From Rhodoferax potami (GTDB taxonomy: Bacteria; Pseudomonadota; Gammaproteobacteria; Burkholderiales; Burkholderiaceae_C), in the NCBI RefSeq assembly GCF_032193805.1, contig NZ_JAVBIK010000001.1:3431001-3495000 (forward strand): a DNA stretch of 64,000 bases, written 5' to 3'. Both the position numbers and the translations under genes were made by a program. Below are positions 1 to 13,862 of this stretch, one piece after another. The stretch's first letter is position 1; each line of letters opens with the position of its first letter. Below the pieces are notes generated by a model, which ran no database searches, was not told where the DNA came from, and saw nothing but the letters and a program-made list of their open reading frames with translations.

Positions 1-141
1 CCGCACGCTGTATTGCCGGAGAGTTGGTTTGCAGTTGCCCAAGATGATGGGGAGGAACGAGTGGTTTTTTCCCGGCAATGTGTAAGCGCGCAAATGTGTT
101 TTCAATTTCTCCAATGGCCTTTGCGTGGGGCAGGGCGATGA
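1..141 (+). CDS. C-terminal end of a probable YjbF-like exopolysaccharide lipoprotein (partial)
   Basis: Frame 1 is open from the window edge to a TGA at 139-141 and encodes the last 46 residues of a protein that starts outside the window. The stop overlaps the ATG of the next gene as ATGA, so the two genes are translationally coupled. The tail (SRQCVSAQM then FQFLQWPL) is too short for certain assignment. In the E. coli yjbEFGH and gfc operons, a YjbF/GfcB lipoprotein gene lies upstream of yjbG and yjbH, and the next gene here is a YjbG/YjbH-like fusion, so YjbF-like is the best inference from context. Confidence 0.5.
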   Translation, partial: PHAVLPESWFAVAQDDGEERVVFSRQCVSAQMCFQFLQWPLRGAGR

Positions 142-3100
142 ATAGCCGTTTTTCAAATCGAAATGTGACTCTTGTGGTCCTGTTGAGCTTAGCTTGGGTG
201 CCACGGGTCTCAGCCGAGTTGCTGTCCCCTCCGCCATTTGAAAGTGCGCCATCGACTGGAGTTGTTTCCGGAGCAGTTCAGGCAGGCGAGCGCTTGAGTG
301 ATTGGGTAATTCGCAATGTGCCTGCAATGCCAAATTCGTATGCCTTGCATTGGTTGGTTGCTGCGGAGAGAGGTCCGCAATTGGCCTTGCGCAATGCCGT
401 GGTTTCGGGCCTTCGCATGACTAGCTTGGGTGAAACGGGGGGTACTGGGGCTTTGCGTGTGTTGGAGTCACTTCCCGTCACGGGGCGTGTGCCGCTTGCC
501 AGTTCCGATGGATATTGGTTGCAAGTGTCACCACAGTTTGACCCGGTGCTGGGCGATCGTGACCATGTTCGTTGGTATGGCGAACCGAGCACGGTCGGGG
601 TAATGGGGCACGATGGGCAGCTTTGCCTTGTGACGCATCAGCCTCTTTCACAACTACAGCAGTATGTTCGCGCTTGTATTGCTGCCGAATTGCCTGTTGA
701 TACGGTTTGGGTCGTTCAGCCGGATGGCCGGGTGATCAAAGTAGCCTTTGCGGAGTGGAATGCTGAGCAAGATATCGAGTTGGCGCCCGGTGCCTGGGTT
801 TGGGCTCCCGGCCGCGGTGCTGTGGGTGAAGGCACGTCTGCCAATCTGGCGCGGTTTTTGGCGACTCAGCCACCGGCTGAAAGTATTTTGCCTGAAAAGC
901 CTAGGTTTGAGCCCGCTGCGCTTCCAGAAAAACGTGTGATCACTAAGCAGCAGTTAACGGCAAGTGATTGGGGCGAAATCGGCTTGTTGCAAACGCCGAC
1001 GGCACGAATGGCGCCAGCCGGGAGTGTCAGGACCCATTTTTCAGGCTCGTATCCCTATACGCGTGGAACCGTCATGCTGCAGCCATTCGATGGAATGGAA
1101 GCAGGTTTCAGATACACCGACATCGCCAATCGTTTGTACGGAGAATCCATTGCAGGCGACCAGACGTACAAAGATAAATCGATCGACGTGAAGCTGCGGC
1201 TTCTGAAAGAAAGCGCAAATCTGCCCGAGCTGGCGGTGGGTATGCGTGATATTGGTGGTACCGGCTTATTTTCCGGCGAGTATTTGGTGGCCAACAAGCG
1301 CTGGAGCGCCTGGGATGCTAGTTTGGGCTTGGGTTGGGGCTATCTAGGGGGACGGGGTGACATCCAGTCGCCCCTCGGCTTTTTGGGGAGCTCCTTCAAG
1401 AAGCGAGCTACCATCAGCACCGCATCTGGTGGCGAAACCAATGAGCAGAACCTGTTTCGTGGTGACGCATCGGTTTTCGGAGGCATCCAGTGGAGTTCTC
1501 CCACAGGAAAATGGGTGCTCAAAGCCGAATACGAGGGAAACAACTACGCCTCTGAGCCGTTGGGTGGACGCGAAAAACAAGACTCTCCATTCAATTTCGG
1601 ACTGGTCTATCGTTATTCCCCCAATGTAGATTTATCTGCCGGCTTTGAGCGTGGTAATCGCGTGATGTTCGGCTTAACGCTCCATCTTGGATTGCATCAG
1701 CTGGAGATGCCAAAGCTTCTAGACCGACCTTTGCCAGTGTTGGCTGCCAAGCCCCTGTCGCCAGCGGAGCCGCTTAACTGGTCAGCGATTGCCGCTGAAA
1801 TCAACGCTCAAACGGGCTGGACCGTCCGCGCGCTTTCGATCCAAGGGCATCGCCTCGTTTTGTCTGCTGAGTCGGATGGCGCAGTCTTTTTGAAAGAGCG
1901 GGTGGAGAAGGCCATTCGTGTATTGCATCACCGAGCACCCGTAGTTGTGAGGCACTTTTCCTTCGAGTTGAGCGAACGCGGCTTGGCCATGATGGGGCTT
2001 GATATCGATCGCGCCGAATGGTTGACCCAGCAAACTCAGGCTCAAGCGCCGGCTTTAACGCTGCCGGCCCTTCAAGCGCGTGCTTCGACTGCGCGGATGG
2101 CCCCGGTCAGCGCGAGCGATGGAAGCGATGGGCTTCTTTTCGACAAGAGCGTCTCGAGTTTTGTAGTGGCTCCAAGTTACAGCCAGAGTTTTGGGGGGCC
2201 CGACGGCTTTGTTCTTTACCGTGCCGGGGTACACGCCAAGTTCGAGCAGCGCTTGACTCCGACAACGTGGCTCAGCGCAACCCTAAACGGTCGAGCTTTC
2301 GACAACTACGATACCTTCATATACAACGCGCCCAGCAATCTACCGCGGGTGCGCACAGACGTTAGACGCTATGTAACGTCTTCTAGGGTGACCCTTCCTG
2401 AGTTGCAGGTTACGCATGTCGAAGATTTCGGTGGCGGGCACTATGCCAGCGTTTACGGGGGCTTTTTGGAGTCCATGTACGCAGGCGTGGGCGGTGAGTG
2501 GTTGTACCGGCCATGGCAAAGCAACTTTGCTTTTGGCGTGGATGTCAACCGTGTGCGACAGCGAGGCTTTTCGCAGGATTTTGCGCTTCGGGACTACCAA
2601 GTGAACACCGGCCACGCGACGGCGTATTGGGATACCGGGTGGAATGGGCTGCGGGCCAAGCTGCAGGTGGGTCAGTATTTGGCTGGGGATGTGGGTGCCA
2701 CCTTGGACCTGCATCGTGTTTTTGCCAACGGCACGACGATTGGTGCATGGGCTACCAAAACCAACGTGTCTGCAGAGCAGTTTGGTGAGGGCAGCTTCGA
2801 CAAGGGTATTTACGTCACGATCCCGATTGATCTGCTCCTTCCGAAAACCAGCGCTGGAACTGCCAACGTAGTTTGGTCACCCCTCACTCGGGATGGCGGC
2901 GCCCGTCTAGCTAGGAGTGTGGGGCTGTTCAACTTGACGTCTCAGCGCGATGCACGCGCCATGCAATGGGTGTCCGACCCCACAACCCGCCAAAAAAATC
3001 GTTTCCGCTTTGGCGAAGATCTCTCGCTCATTGAGAGTGACCCCGTGAATTCATGGGGTCAAGTGGGTGGCGCTGCCAAACAATTCGGTCAACGTGTGTC

Positions 3101-3713
3101 CGGTGTTCCGGCATCTGCTTGGGCTACGGGTGTCGCTGGCGTGATGCTCTCTGGTTTTGCAGATACTGGGTTGAAGAATTGGGCAGCCAATCATCAAGGC
3201 GGCGGCTGGGAGCGTGCGGCGAAGTTGAGCAATGCACTGCCGGTAGCACTAGCCCTTTGTACTGGCGCTTTGGCAACGGGTCTCGCGGGCGATAGCGCTG
3301 CGGACACTGCGCGTTCCTCTCTCATGGCTGCTGGCGTGACTTTGGGCGCCAACACCGTCTTGAAATATGCAGTGGGCAGATCTCGTCCCAAAGACGGGCT
3401 CGGGGCAGCTGATTTCCAAGGCGGAACGGTGAATGCAGGCCAATCAAGCTTCGCATCCAACCATGTGGCAACCACTTTTGCGCTGATCACACCTTTTGCC
3501 CAAAGGTACGACCAACCTGGCCTGTATGCGTTGGCTGCTACCAGTGCTTTGGGTCGTATACAGCAGGGGGAGCATTGGTTTTCGGATACGGTTGCAGGCG
3601 CCTTCTTGGGCTACGCCATCGGCTCTTTGATGCCAAGCTTGTCCGCGCAAAAGCCAAAGGGTTGGCAGGCGGATGTCAGCCCGCAATACATCGGCGCCAC
3701 CAAGCGCTTTTAA
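138..3713 (+). CDS. GfcC/YjbG-like + YjbH outer-membrane barrel + PAP2 phosphatase fusion
   Basis: A 1191-residue envelope protein. The ATG at 138 is preferred over 78 because it forms an ATGA overlap with the upstream stop and gives a clean signal peptide ending near VSA. Residues about 25-240 resemble GfcC/YjbG (Gly-Arg-Val then Trp-Asn, PGAWVWAPG near 206-224). Residues about 300-960 match the YjbH (DUF940) barrel family: SYPYTRG, KDKSIDVKLRLLKES, GTGLFSGEYLVA, YLAGDVGATLD, GEGSFDKGI, LTRDGGARL. Residues about 1010-1180 carry a PAP2 phosphatase domain: KYAVGRSRP near 1075, ASNH in place of PSGH near 1106, and RIQQGEHWFSD near 1138. YjbH proteins are tied to exopolysaccharide secretion; the phosphatase would sit on the periplasmic side, perhaps acting on undecaprenyl-pyrophosphate or lipid-linked glycans (inference). 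Confidence 0.85.
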   Translation: MNSRFSNRNVTLVVLLSLAWVPRVSAELLSPPPFESAPSTGVVSGAVQAGERLSDWVIRNVPAMPNSYALHWLVAAERGPQLALRNAVVSGLRMTSLGETGGTGALRVLESLPVTGRVPLASSDGYWLQVSPQFDPVLGDRDHVRWYGEPSTVGVMGHDGQLCLVTHQPLSQLQQYVRACIAAELPVDTVWVVQPDGRVIKVAFAEWNAEQDIELAPGAWVWAPGRGAVGEGTSANLARFLATQPPAESILPEKPRFEPAALPEKRVITKQQLTASDWGEIGLLQTPTARMAPAGSVRTHFSGSYPYTRGTVMLQPFDGMEAGFRYTDIANRLYGESIAGDQTYKDKSIDVKLRLLKESANLPELAVGMRDIGGTGLFSGEYLVANKRWSAWDASLGLGWGYLGGRGDIQSPLGFLGSSFKKRATISTASGGETNEQNLFRGDASVFGGIQWSSPTGKWVLKAEYEGNNYASEPLGGREKQDSPFNFGLVYRYSPNVDLSAGFERGNRVMFGLTLHLGLHQLEMPKLLDRPLPVLAAKPLSPAEPLNWSAIAAEINAQTGWTVRALSIQGHRLVLSAESDGAVFLKERVEKAIRVLHHRAPVVVRHFSFELSERGLAMMGLDIDRAEWLTQQTQAQAPALTLPALQARASTARMAPVSASDGSDGLLFDKSVSSFVVAPSYSQSFGGPDGFVLYRAGVHAKFEQRLTPTTWLSATLNGRAFDNYDTFIYNAPSNLPRVRTDVRRYVTSSRVTLPELQVTHVEDFGGGHYASVYGGFLESMYAGVGGEWLYRPWQSNFAFGVDVNRVRQRGFSQDFALRDYQVNTGHATAYWDTGWNGLRAKLQVGQYLAGDVGATLDLHRVFANGTTIGAWATKTNVSAEQFGEGSFDKGIYVTIPIDLLLPKTSAGTANVVWSPLTRDGGARLARSVGLFNLTSQRDARAMQWVSDPTTRQKNRFRFGEDLSLIESDPVNSWGQVGGAAKQFGQRVSGVPASAWATGVAGVMLSGFADTGLKNWAANHQGGGWERAAKLSNALPVALALCTGALATGLAGDSAADTARSSLMAAGVTLGANTVLKYAVGRSRPKDGLGAADFQGGTVNAGQSSFASNHVATTFALITPFAQRYDQPGLYALAATSALGRIQQGEHWFSDTVAGAFLGYAIGSLMPSLSAQKPKGWQADVSPQYIGATKRF

Positions 3714-3720
3714 CGGCTGA

Positions 3721-4401
3721 TTATTCAGCTGCGGTCAGCCCATTGGCAAAGTGTTCGGCCATGCGCTGCGCGGTGAGCGCAGGGTCGCGGGCAGCCAGGG
3801 CGTCCATGATGGCGCGGTGCTCAGTCAAGGATTCTTCAATGCGCCCGGTTTTGAGCAGGGAATTGTGGCGGTTGAGCTTCATGACCTTGCGCAGGTCAGC
3901 CACCATCTGGTCGCGCCAGCGGTTGTTGGCAATCTCCAGTAGGCGCATGTGGAACTTCTCATTCACCGCAAAAAACTGGTCGGTGGTGGCAGCCTTGTCT
4001 TTGCCGGGTTTGGCCGCTGCCTCCAGTGCTTTGTGCAGAGCCTGCAGTTCTTTGATTTCCGCCTCGGTGGCCTTGGTGGCCACTACGCCGGCCGCGTCGC
4101 TCTCGAGCAAGCTGAGCAAGTGATAGATATCGGCCAGGTCTTGTTGCGACACCTCGGTCACATAGGCGCCACGGCGCACCTTCATGGTCACCAGGCCTTC
4201 GGCGGCCAGCACTTTCAGGGCCTCGCGCAGGGGGGTGCGGCTAATGCCGAACTCTTCGGCAATTTTCAGCTCATCAATCCAGCTGCCGGGCTCCAACTCG
4301 CGCTTGAAGATGCGCTGGCGCAGTAGCTCCGCCACTTCCTCATACAGAGGGCGGGGGGCCAGCGATACAGCGGGGCGGGCATCAGACATCAAGGCGGACA
4401 T
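3721..4401 (-). CDS. GntR-family regulator with FCD domain, divergent from the mutase operon
   Basis: A protein of about 226 residues with an N-terminal winged helix (LYEEVAELLRQRI, ISRTPLREALKVLAAEGLV) and a C-terminal FCD ligand-binding domain. The His residues expected to bind metal are visible in FHMRLLEIANN, EHRAIMDAL and EHFANG. The frame stays open to 4536, but that would run through the divergent promoter region and into the mutase start, so the Met at 4401 is chosen; the Met at 4389 is equally possible and neither has a clear ribosome binding site. Divergent placement suggests it controls the methylmalonyl-CoA genes, sensing an acyl-CoA or organic acid (inference). Confidence 0.88.
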   Translation of the reverse strand: MSALMSDARPAVSLAPRPLYEEVAELLRQRIFKRELEPGSWIDELKIAEEFGISRTPLREALKVLAAEGLVTMKVRRGAYVTEVSQQDLADIYHLLSLLESDAAGVVATKATEAEIKELQALHKALEAAAKPGKDKAATTDQFFAVNEKFHMRLLEIANNRWRDQMVADLRKVMKLNRHNSLLKTGRIEESLTEHRAIMDALAARDPALTAQRMAEHFANGLTAAE

Positions 4402-4459
4402 GCGGTAGGGCTCAAAAAGTGGGTGGATTGTAAGCTGCAACCAATATTCTGAATCAATA

Positions 4460-4471
4460 ATTATGAATAAT
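4460..4471. promoter_or_regulatory. Candidate GntR operator: ATTAT-GA-ATAAT inverted repeat
   Basis: A perfect 5-bp inverted repeat with a 2-bp spacer lies in the AT-rich stretch between the divergent regulator and the mutase. Dyads of this size are typical targets of FCD-type GntR repressors. Assignment rests on position and symmetry only. Confidence 0.35.
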
Positions 4472-4525
4472 GTAAACTTGCCGCGCTGATCCTGCCAGCG
4501 GTAACCCATAGATTGCGACCCCGCC

Positions 4526-6693
<2,168 letters not shown>

Positions 6694-6697
<4 letters not shown>

Positions 6698-7734
6698 CCC
6701 CTGAAGCCGTGCAGGCCGGTCTGCTGGGGGGCGAGTCCCTCTTGCAGCGCAGGTCAATAGCCAAAGCCATCACCCTGCTGGAGTCCACCCGCGTGGACCA
6801 CCGGGCGCAGGGCGACGCGCTGCTCACCGCGCTGCTGCCGCACACCGGCAAGTCGTTCCGGCTGGGCATCAGTGGTGTGCCAGGCGTGGGCAAGAGCACG
6901 TTCATTGAAGCGCTGGGCTTGTACCTGATTGGGCAAGGCCACCGGGTCGCGGTGCTGACGATTGACCCCTCCAGCTCGGTATCCGGCGGCTCCATTTTGG
7001 GTGACAAGACGCGCATGGAGCATTTGTCCATGCACGAGAAAGCCTTCATCCGACCCAGCCCGTCCAGCGGCACATTGGGTGGAGTGGCCGAGAAAACGCG
7101 CGAGGCCATGCTGGTCTGCGAGGCAGCGGGTTACGACATCGTGATCGTCGAGACCGTGGGCGTGGGCCAGTCTGAGACAGCGGTGCAGGGCATGACCGAC
7201 ATGTTTGTGCTGATGCAGTTGCCCAATGCGGGCGACGACCTGCAAGCCATCAAAAAAGGTGTGATGGAGCTGGCCGACCTCGTGGTCATCAACAAGGCCG
7301 ACATTGACGCCGATGCCGCCACCCGCGCGCAGGCGCAGATCACCTCCAGCCTGCGCTTGCTGGGTATGCATGGCAACCCGAATGACCCGCACAGCGACAA
7401 GCATTGGCAGCCCAACGTCATGAGCCTGAGCGCGCTGCTGGGCAAGGGCGTGGATACCTTTTGGGCTGCAGTCACCGAATTCCAGACCCTACAAACCGCC
7501 AATGGCCTGTTCAGCCAGCGCCGCCAGAACCAGTCGCTGGCATGGATGTGGGAGCGCATTGACGCGGGTCTGAAGCAGGCCTTCAAGCAAAACCCGGCGG
7601 TGCGCGAGCAGCTGCCCCAGCTCACTGCGGCGGTGCAGGCGGGTCAGTTGGCCGCCAGCACCGCAGCACGAAATCTGCTCTCTGTCCTCGAATTAACTGC
7701 GCAAGCAGCTCCTAATTTAGGAGCGAAATCCTGA
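6694..7734 (+). CDS. meaB: Methylmalonyl-CoA mutase-associated GTPase MeaB
   Basis: A 346-residue G3E-family P-loop GTPase that loads and protects the cobalamin cofactor of the mutase. Walker A is GVPGVGKST near residues 60-69; also visible are [20 protein letters not shown], the switch region [10 protein letters not shown] and the base-recognition motif NKAD. Translation starts at GTG 6694, overlapping the mutase stop by four bases, the usual coupled arrangement of mutase and chaperone. The last codons lie in a GCTCCTAA-type palindrome, so the extreme C-terminus is probably repeat-derived. Confidence 0.95.
7708..7724. repeat. Perfect 8-bp inverted repeat at the 3' end of meaB
   Basis: GCTCCTAA and TTAGGAGC are separated by one T. 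It lies in the final codons of meaB, a few bases before the TGATG junction with the next gene. It resembles the short palindromes scattered elsewhere in the window (AGCAGCT start, AT-rich centre) and could also form an RNA hairpin affecting coupling. Confidence 0.5.
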
Positions 7735-8786
7735 TGTTTTTTCTGAAGTGGTTGAAATTCGGAGGCGATAAGGCGGTTGCAAGCTTGCCTCTGGAGCAAT
7801 TTTCCGTTGGACACGACTGGCTGCCTTTCGGCTCAACTCTCTTCGATTTAGAGGCGAGAGGCATTGCCATAGAGGGCCACTTTTTGCAAAAGCGCAACGC
7901 AGTTATCGAGGGCCCTGGTGGTGTTTTGGGTTTGTCCTATGGATACGTTGAAGCTCACTGTTTCGCTGTTAATCGACCCATTGAACAGGTTTGGTACCAA
8001 CTTCCTCTAGATCCAGCCGCAGGGCATTTGGGAACCATTCGTCAAGGGTATGAGCAATTGCTTCAGGTATTGGGTAGGCCTACAACCACATCAGGGGATT
8101 TTTCCGAACTTCAGACCACTTCGGAGGGGGATGTGGTTTTACATGCAGTCTGGAGGCGCAAACATTGTCTGTGGGGTGCGTCATGGTTCGGAGATACGCG
8201 GCATCAGCGCGGGCTAGCTTTGTCGGGGATGCTCTATCAGCACTGGGATGATGAAAAGGCTGCGGCAAAGCCCTATTTGCCTGAGTTCCATAGACAGTTG
8301 AGCAAGTTAGATCAAATGCCTGATCCGATAGCAATAGCTCGCTTGCGTGATAGCGACTTAGACCGCCCGAGCATTAGAAAGTGGTATCACGTTGGCGCTG
8401 TTTCTGATCCTGCCAGTGACCGATCGTTGATCGAGGCACAGCGCGCGCTGTACTCGCCGAGATTGCTCCTAACTCCCCGAGCATGGTTAAGGACGTTGCC
8501 GATTGATGACTCTGGGGAGTTAGTGATGTGGAAAAGCAAGGGTGGTTCGCTAGGTTTTTCAACCCTCTGCGATACATGGATAGTTGAATCAGGTGGATTG
8601 CTAGTCATTGACGAATTCTTGACCCATCCTGCAAAAGGTCCGGGCTCGCACGCGGTGAGATTGGGCGAACTTGAAGCCACAGTTTCTTACATTGAAGGTG
8701 GCAACCCTGAAATTCGAGATTTCATCGCAGCGATCAAGTCGGTAGTTCAAACTGAACACCGTTTCCACGAATCATCTAACTGTTGA
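7734..8786 (+). CDS. Uncharacterised protein inside the propionate operon
   Basis: A 350-residue soluble protein of no family I recognise. The ATG shares its A with the meaB stop (TGATG), so it is read as an operon member. There is no signal peptide or membrane segment. The sequence is rich in Trp, Leu and Gly, with features such as [16 protein letters not shown] (residues about 60-75), a central [17 protein letters not shown] and a C-terminal [19 protein letters not shown]. By eye the gene is less GC-rich than its neighbours and uses more codons such as TTG, GTT and CAA, suggesting later arrival in an otherwise conserved operon. Function unknown. Confidence 0.75.
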   Translation: MFFLKWLKFGGDKAVASLPLEQFSVGHDWLPFGSTLFDLEARGIAIEGHFLQKRNAVIEGPGGVLGLSYGYVEAHCFAVNRPIEQVWYQLPLDPAAGHLGTIRQGYEQLLQVLGRPTTTSGDFSELQTTSEGDVVLHAVWRRKHCLWGASWFGDTRHQRGLALSGMLYQHWDDEKAAAKPYLPEFHRQLSKLDQMPDPIAIARLRDSDLDRPSIRKWYHVGAVSDPASDRSLIEAQRALYSPRLLLTPRAWLRTLPIDDSGELVMWKSKGGSLGFSTLCDTWIVESGGLLVIDEFLTHPAKGPGSHAVRLGELEATVSYIEGGNPEIRDFIAAIKSVVQTEHRFHESSNC

Positions 8787-8826
8787 ACAGTCGCGAATCA
8801 TTAAAGGTAATTTTTTGGAGACAAAC

Positions 8827-10359
<1,533 letters not shown>

Positions 10360-10373
10360 GGTTACCCGTCGCT

Positions 10374-11162
10374 ATGAAACGTGTGACTTCGCTTGCTGTC
10401 GCTGGATGGGCTGGAATTTGCATAACCACGGCAGCCGCTGCTGCACCAGTTGTGCAGACCGCCGCCGCGGACTTGCCGGTTGCTTTGCGAGGGGCCAAGG
10501 TGACCGTGGTGCATTTTTGGAGCCCCGACCCGCGCTGTGGCTATTGCGTGAACGACGATCAGGCTTTTGATGCCTTGGCGCAAACCTACGGATCGGAGGT
10601 GAGTTTTCGACGTGTGCAGTGGACGCCTTGGCGCAGCTTCCCGAAGATTGATCTGGATATCCGCCTGCAAGGCGTCCCCAACCTCTATGTCTTTAACGGC
10701 AGCCAGGCGGTTGCAGTTCTGGCGCGGCAGATCAAGAACGAGGCCGGGTGGGTGAAGTCCCATATCGACGGCGCGCTCGCAGGCAAGCACTTGCCACTGT
10801 TTGGTTCTCCTCCGCCAGCCACACCGGGGCCGCATGCTGTGCCCCCCGGGGAGCCCACCGCAGGCGAACTGCAAGTGGCACAGCAATTGGTAACAGGGCT
10901 GGTCTTGAGTGAAGGTGTACGCCAGTGCACAGACCTGAATGCCAGCTCGGCCACAGGCCTTGCATCCGCTATGCGGCAGTGGCGCAAACGCGGCTTGGTG
11001 CCTGCTGATAGCGATGCACCGATGTTGGTGCCCAAATTCGGCGTGACGGCAGTGCAGCAAATGCTGGTCGAGGCGCACCGCCAACTGGCAGGGGCGCTAA
11101 CGCTGAACAATGCCACCCAAGCCGGCTGCCAAGAACTTCAGACGTGGCTGTTGAAAAGCTAA
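10374..11162 (+). CDS. Exported thioredoxin-like protein between pccB and pccA
   Basis: A protein of 262 residues with an N-terminal signal peptide (ending around AAAAAP). Residues about 40-135 resemble a thioredoxin fold: VTVVHFWSPDPRCGYC, with a CxxC active site near 55-58, and a cis-Pro-like GVPNLYVF. A Pro-rich linker follows, then a helical C-terminal region with two further cysteines (VRQCTDLN, AGCQEL). The start at 10374 lies after the pccB stop. A periplasmic redox protein between the two carboxylase subunits is not explained by the pathway; it may be a passenger or help envelope thiol balance (inference). Confidence 0.8.
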   Translation: MKRVTSLAVAGWAGICITTAAAAAPVVQTAAADLPVALRGAKVTVVHFWSPDPRCGYCVNDDQAFDALAQTYGSEVSFRRVQWTPWRSFPKIDLDIRLQGVPNLYVFNGSQAVAVLARQIKNEAGWVKSHIDGALAGKHLPLFGSPPPATPGPHAVPPGEPTAGELQVAQQLVTGLVLSEGVRQCTDLNASSATGLASAMRQWRKRGLVPADSDAPMLVPKFGVTAVQQMLVEAHRQLAGALTLNNATQAGCQELQTWLLKS

Positions 11163-11215
11163 CCCTACGTGCCACTGAAATTCTTCCAATCAGATATCCC
11201 ATCAAGGAGTCCCCG

Positions 11216-13260
<2,045 letters not shown>

Positions 13261-13264
<4 letters not shown>

Positions 13265-13737
13265 CCGGCGCTGCAGTCAAACGCCCCTTCAAGGTCTTGG
13301 GCATCCAACAAATCGCCATCGGTGGCCCGGACAAAAAGCGCCTGCAAACCCTGTGGGTGGACATGCTGGGGCTGGAGGTCACGGGTACCTTCCAAAGCGA
13401 GAAGGAAAACGTGGACGAGGACATCTGCGCCATGGGCACCGGCCCCTACAAGGTGGAAGTCGATCTCATGCAGCCCATGGACCCTGACAAGAAGCCTGCG
13501 GTGCACACCACACCCTTGAACCATGTGGGCCTGTGGATCGACAACCTGCCGGTGGCGGTGGAGTGGCTCATGGCCAAAGGCGTACGCTTTGCGCCCGGTG
13601 GCATCCGCAAAGGGGCAGCGGGCTACGACATTACCTTTTTGCATCCCAAAAGCAATGACGAATTCCCGATTGCAGGCGAGGGGGTGTTGATCGAATTGGT
13701 GCAGGCCCCACCCGAGGTGATTGCTGCTTTGGGCTAA
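13261..13737 (+). CDS. VOC-family protein, candidate methylmalonyl-CoA epimerase
   Basis: A 158-residue vicinal-oxygen-chelate protein coupled to pccA by an ATGA overlap. Two beta-alpha-beta-beta-beta modules are visible: residues about 11-75 ([13 protein letters not shown]) and about 82-155 ([19 protein letters not shown]). The H/E-type metal ligands of the second module are present, but the first module has Gln where glyoxalase and epimerase families usually have His. Operon position argues for racemising methylmalonyl-CoA between carboxylase and mutase; the altered ligand means another lyase or isomerase activity is possible. Confidence 0.75.
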
Positions 13738-13773
13738 CACTCGCGCATGGCGCTGCCGCTTGAGGGGAAACAC

Positions 13774-13795
13774 GGGGGGCTATGCCCCCTTTTTT
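13774..13795 (+). terminator. Rho-independent terminator of the propionate operon
   Basis: GGGGGGC, loop TAT and GCCCCC are followed directly by six T. It lies 37 bp after the VOC gene stop. Confidence 0.88.
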
Positions 13796-13862
13796 GTCCC
13801 CAACAAGAACACAAAAAGCGATAGAGTCAGTCTATTCGCGAGATTTGCAAGGAACGCCCGTT

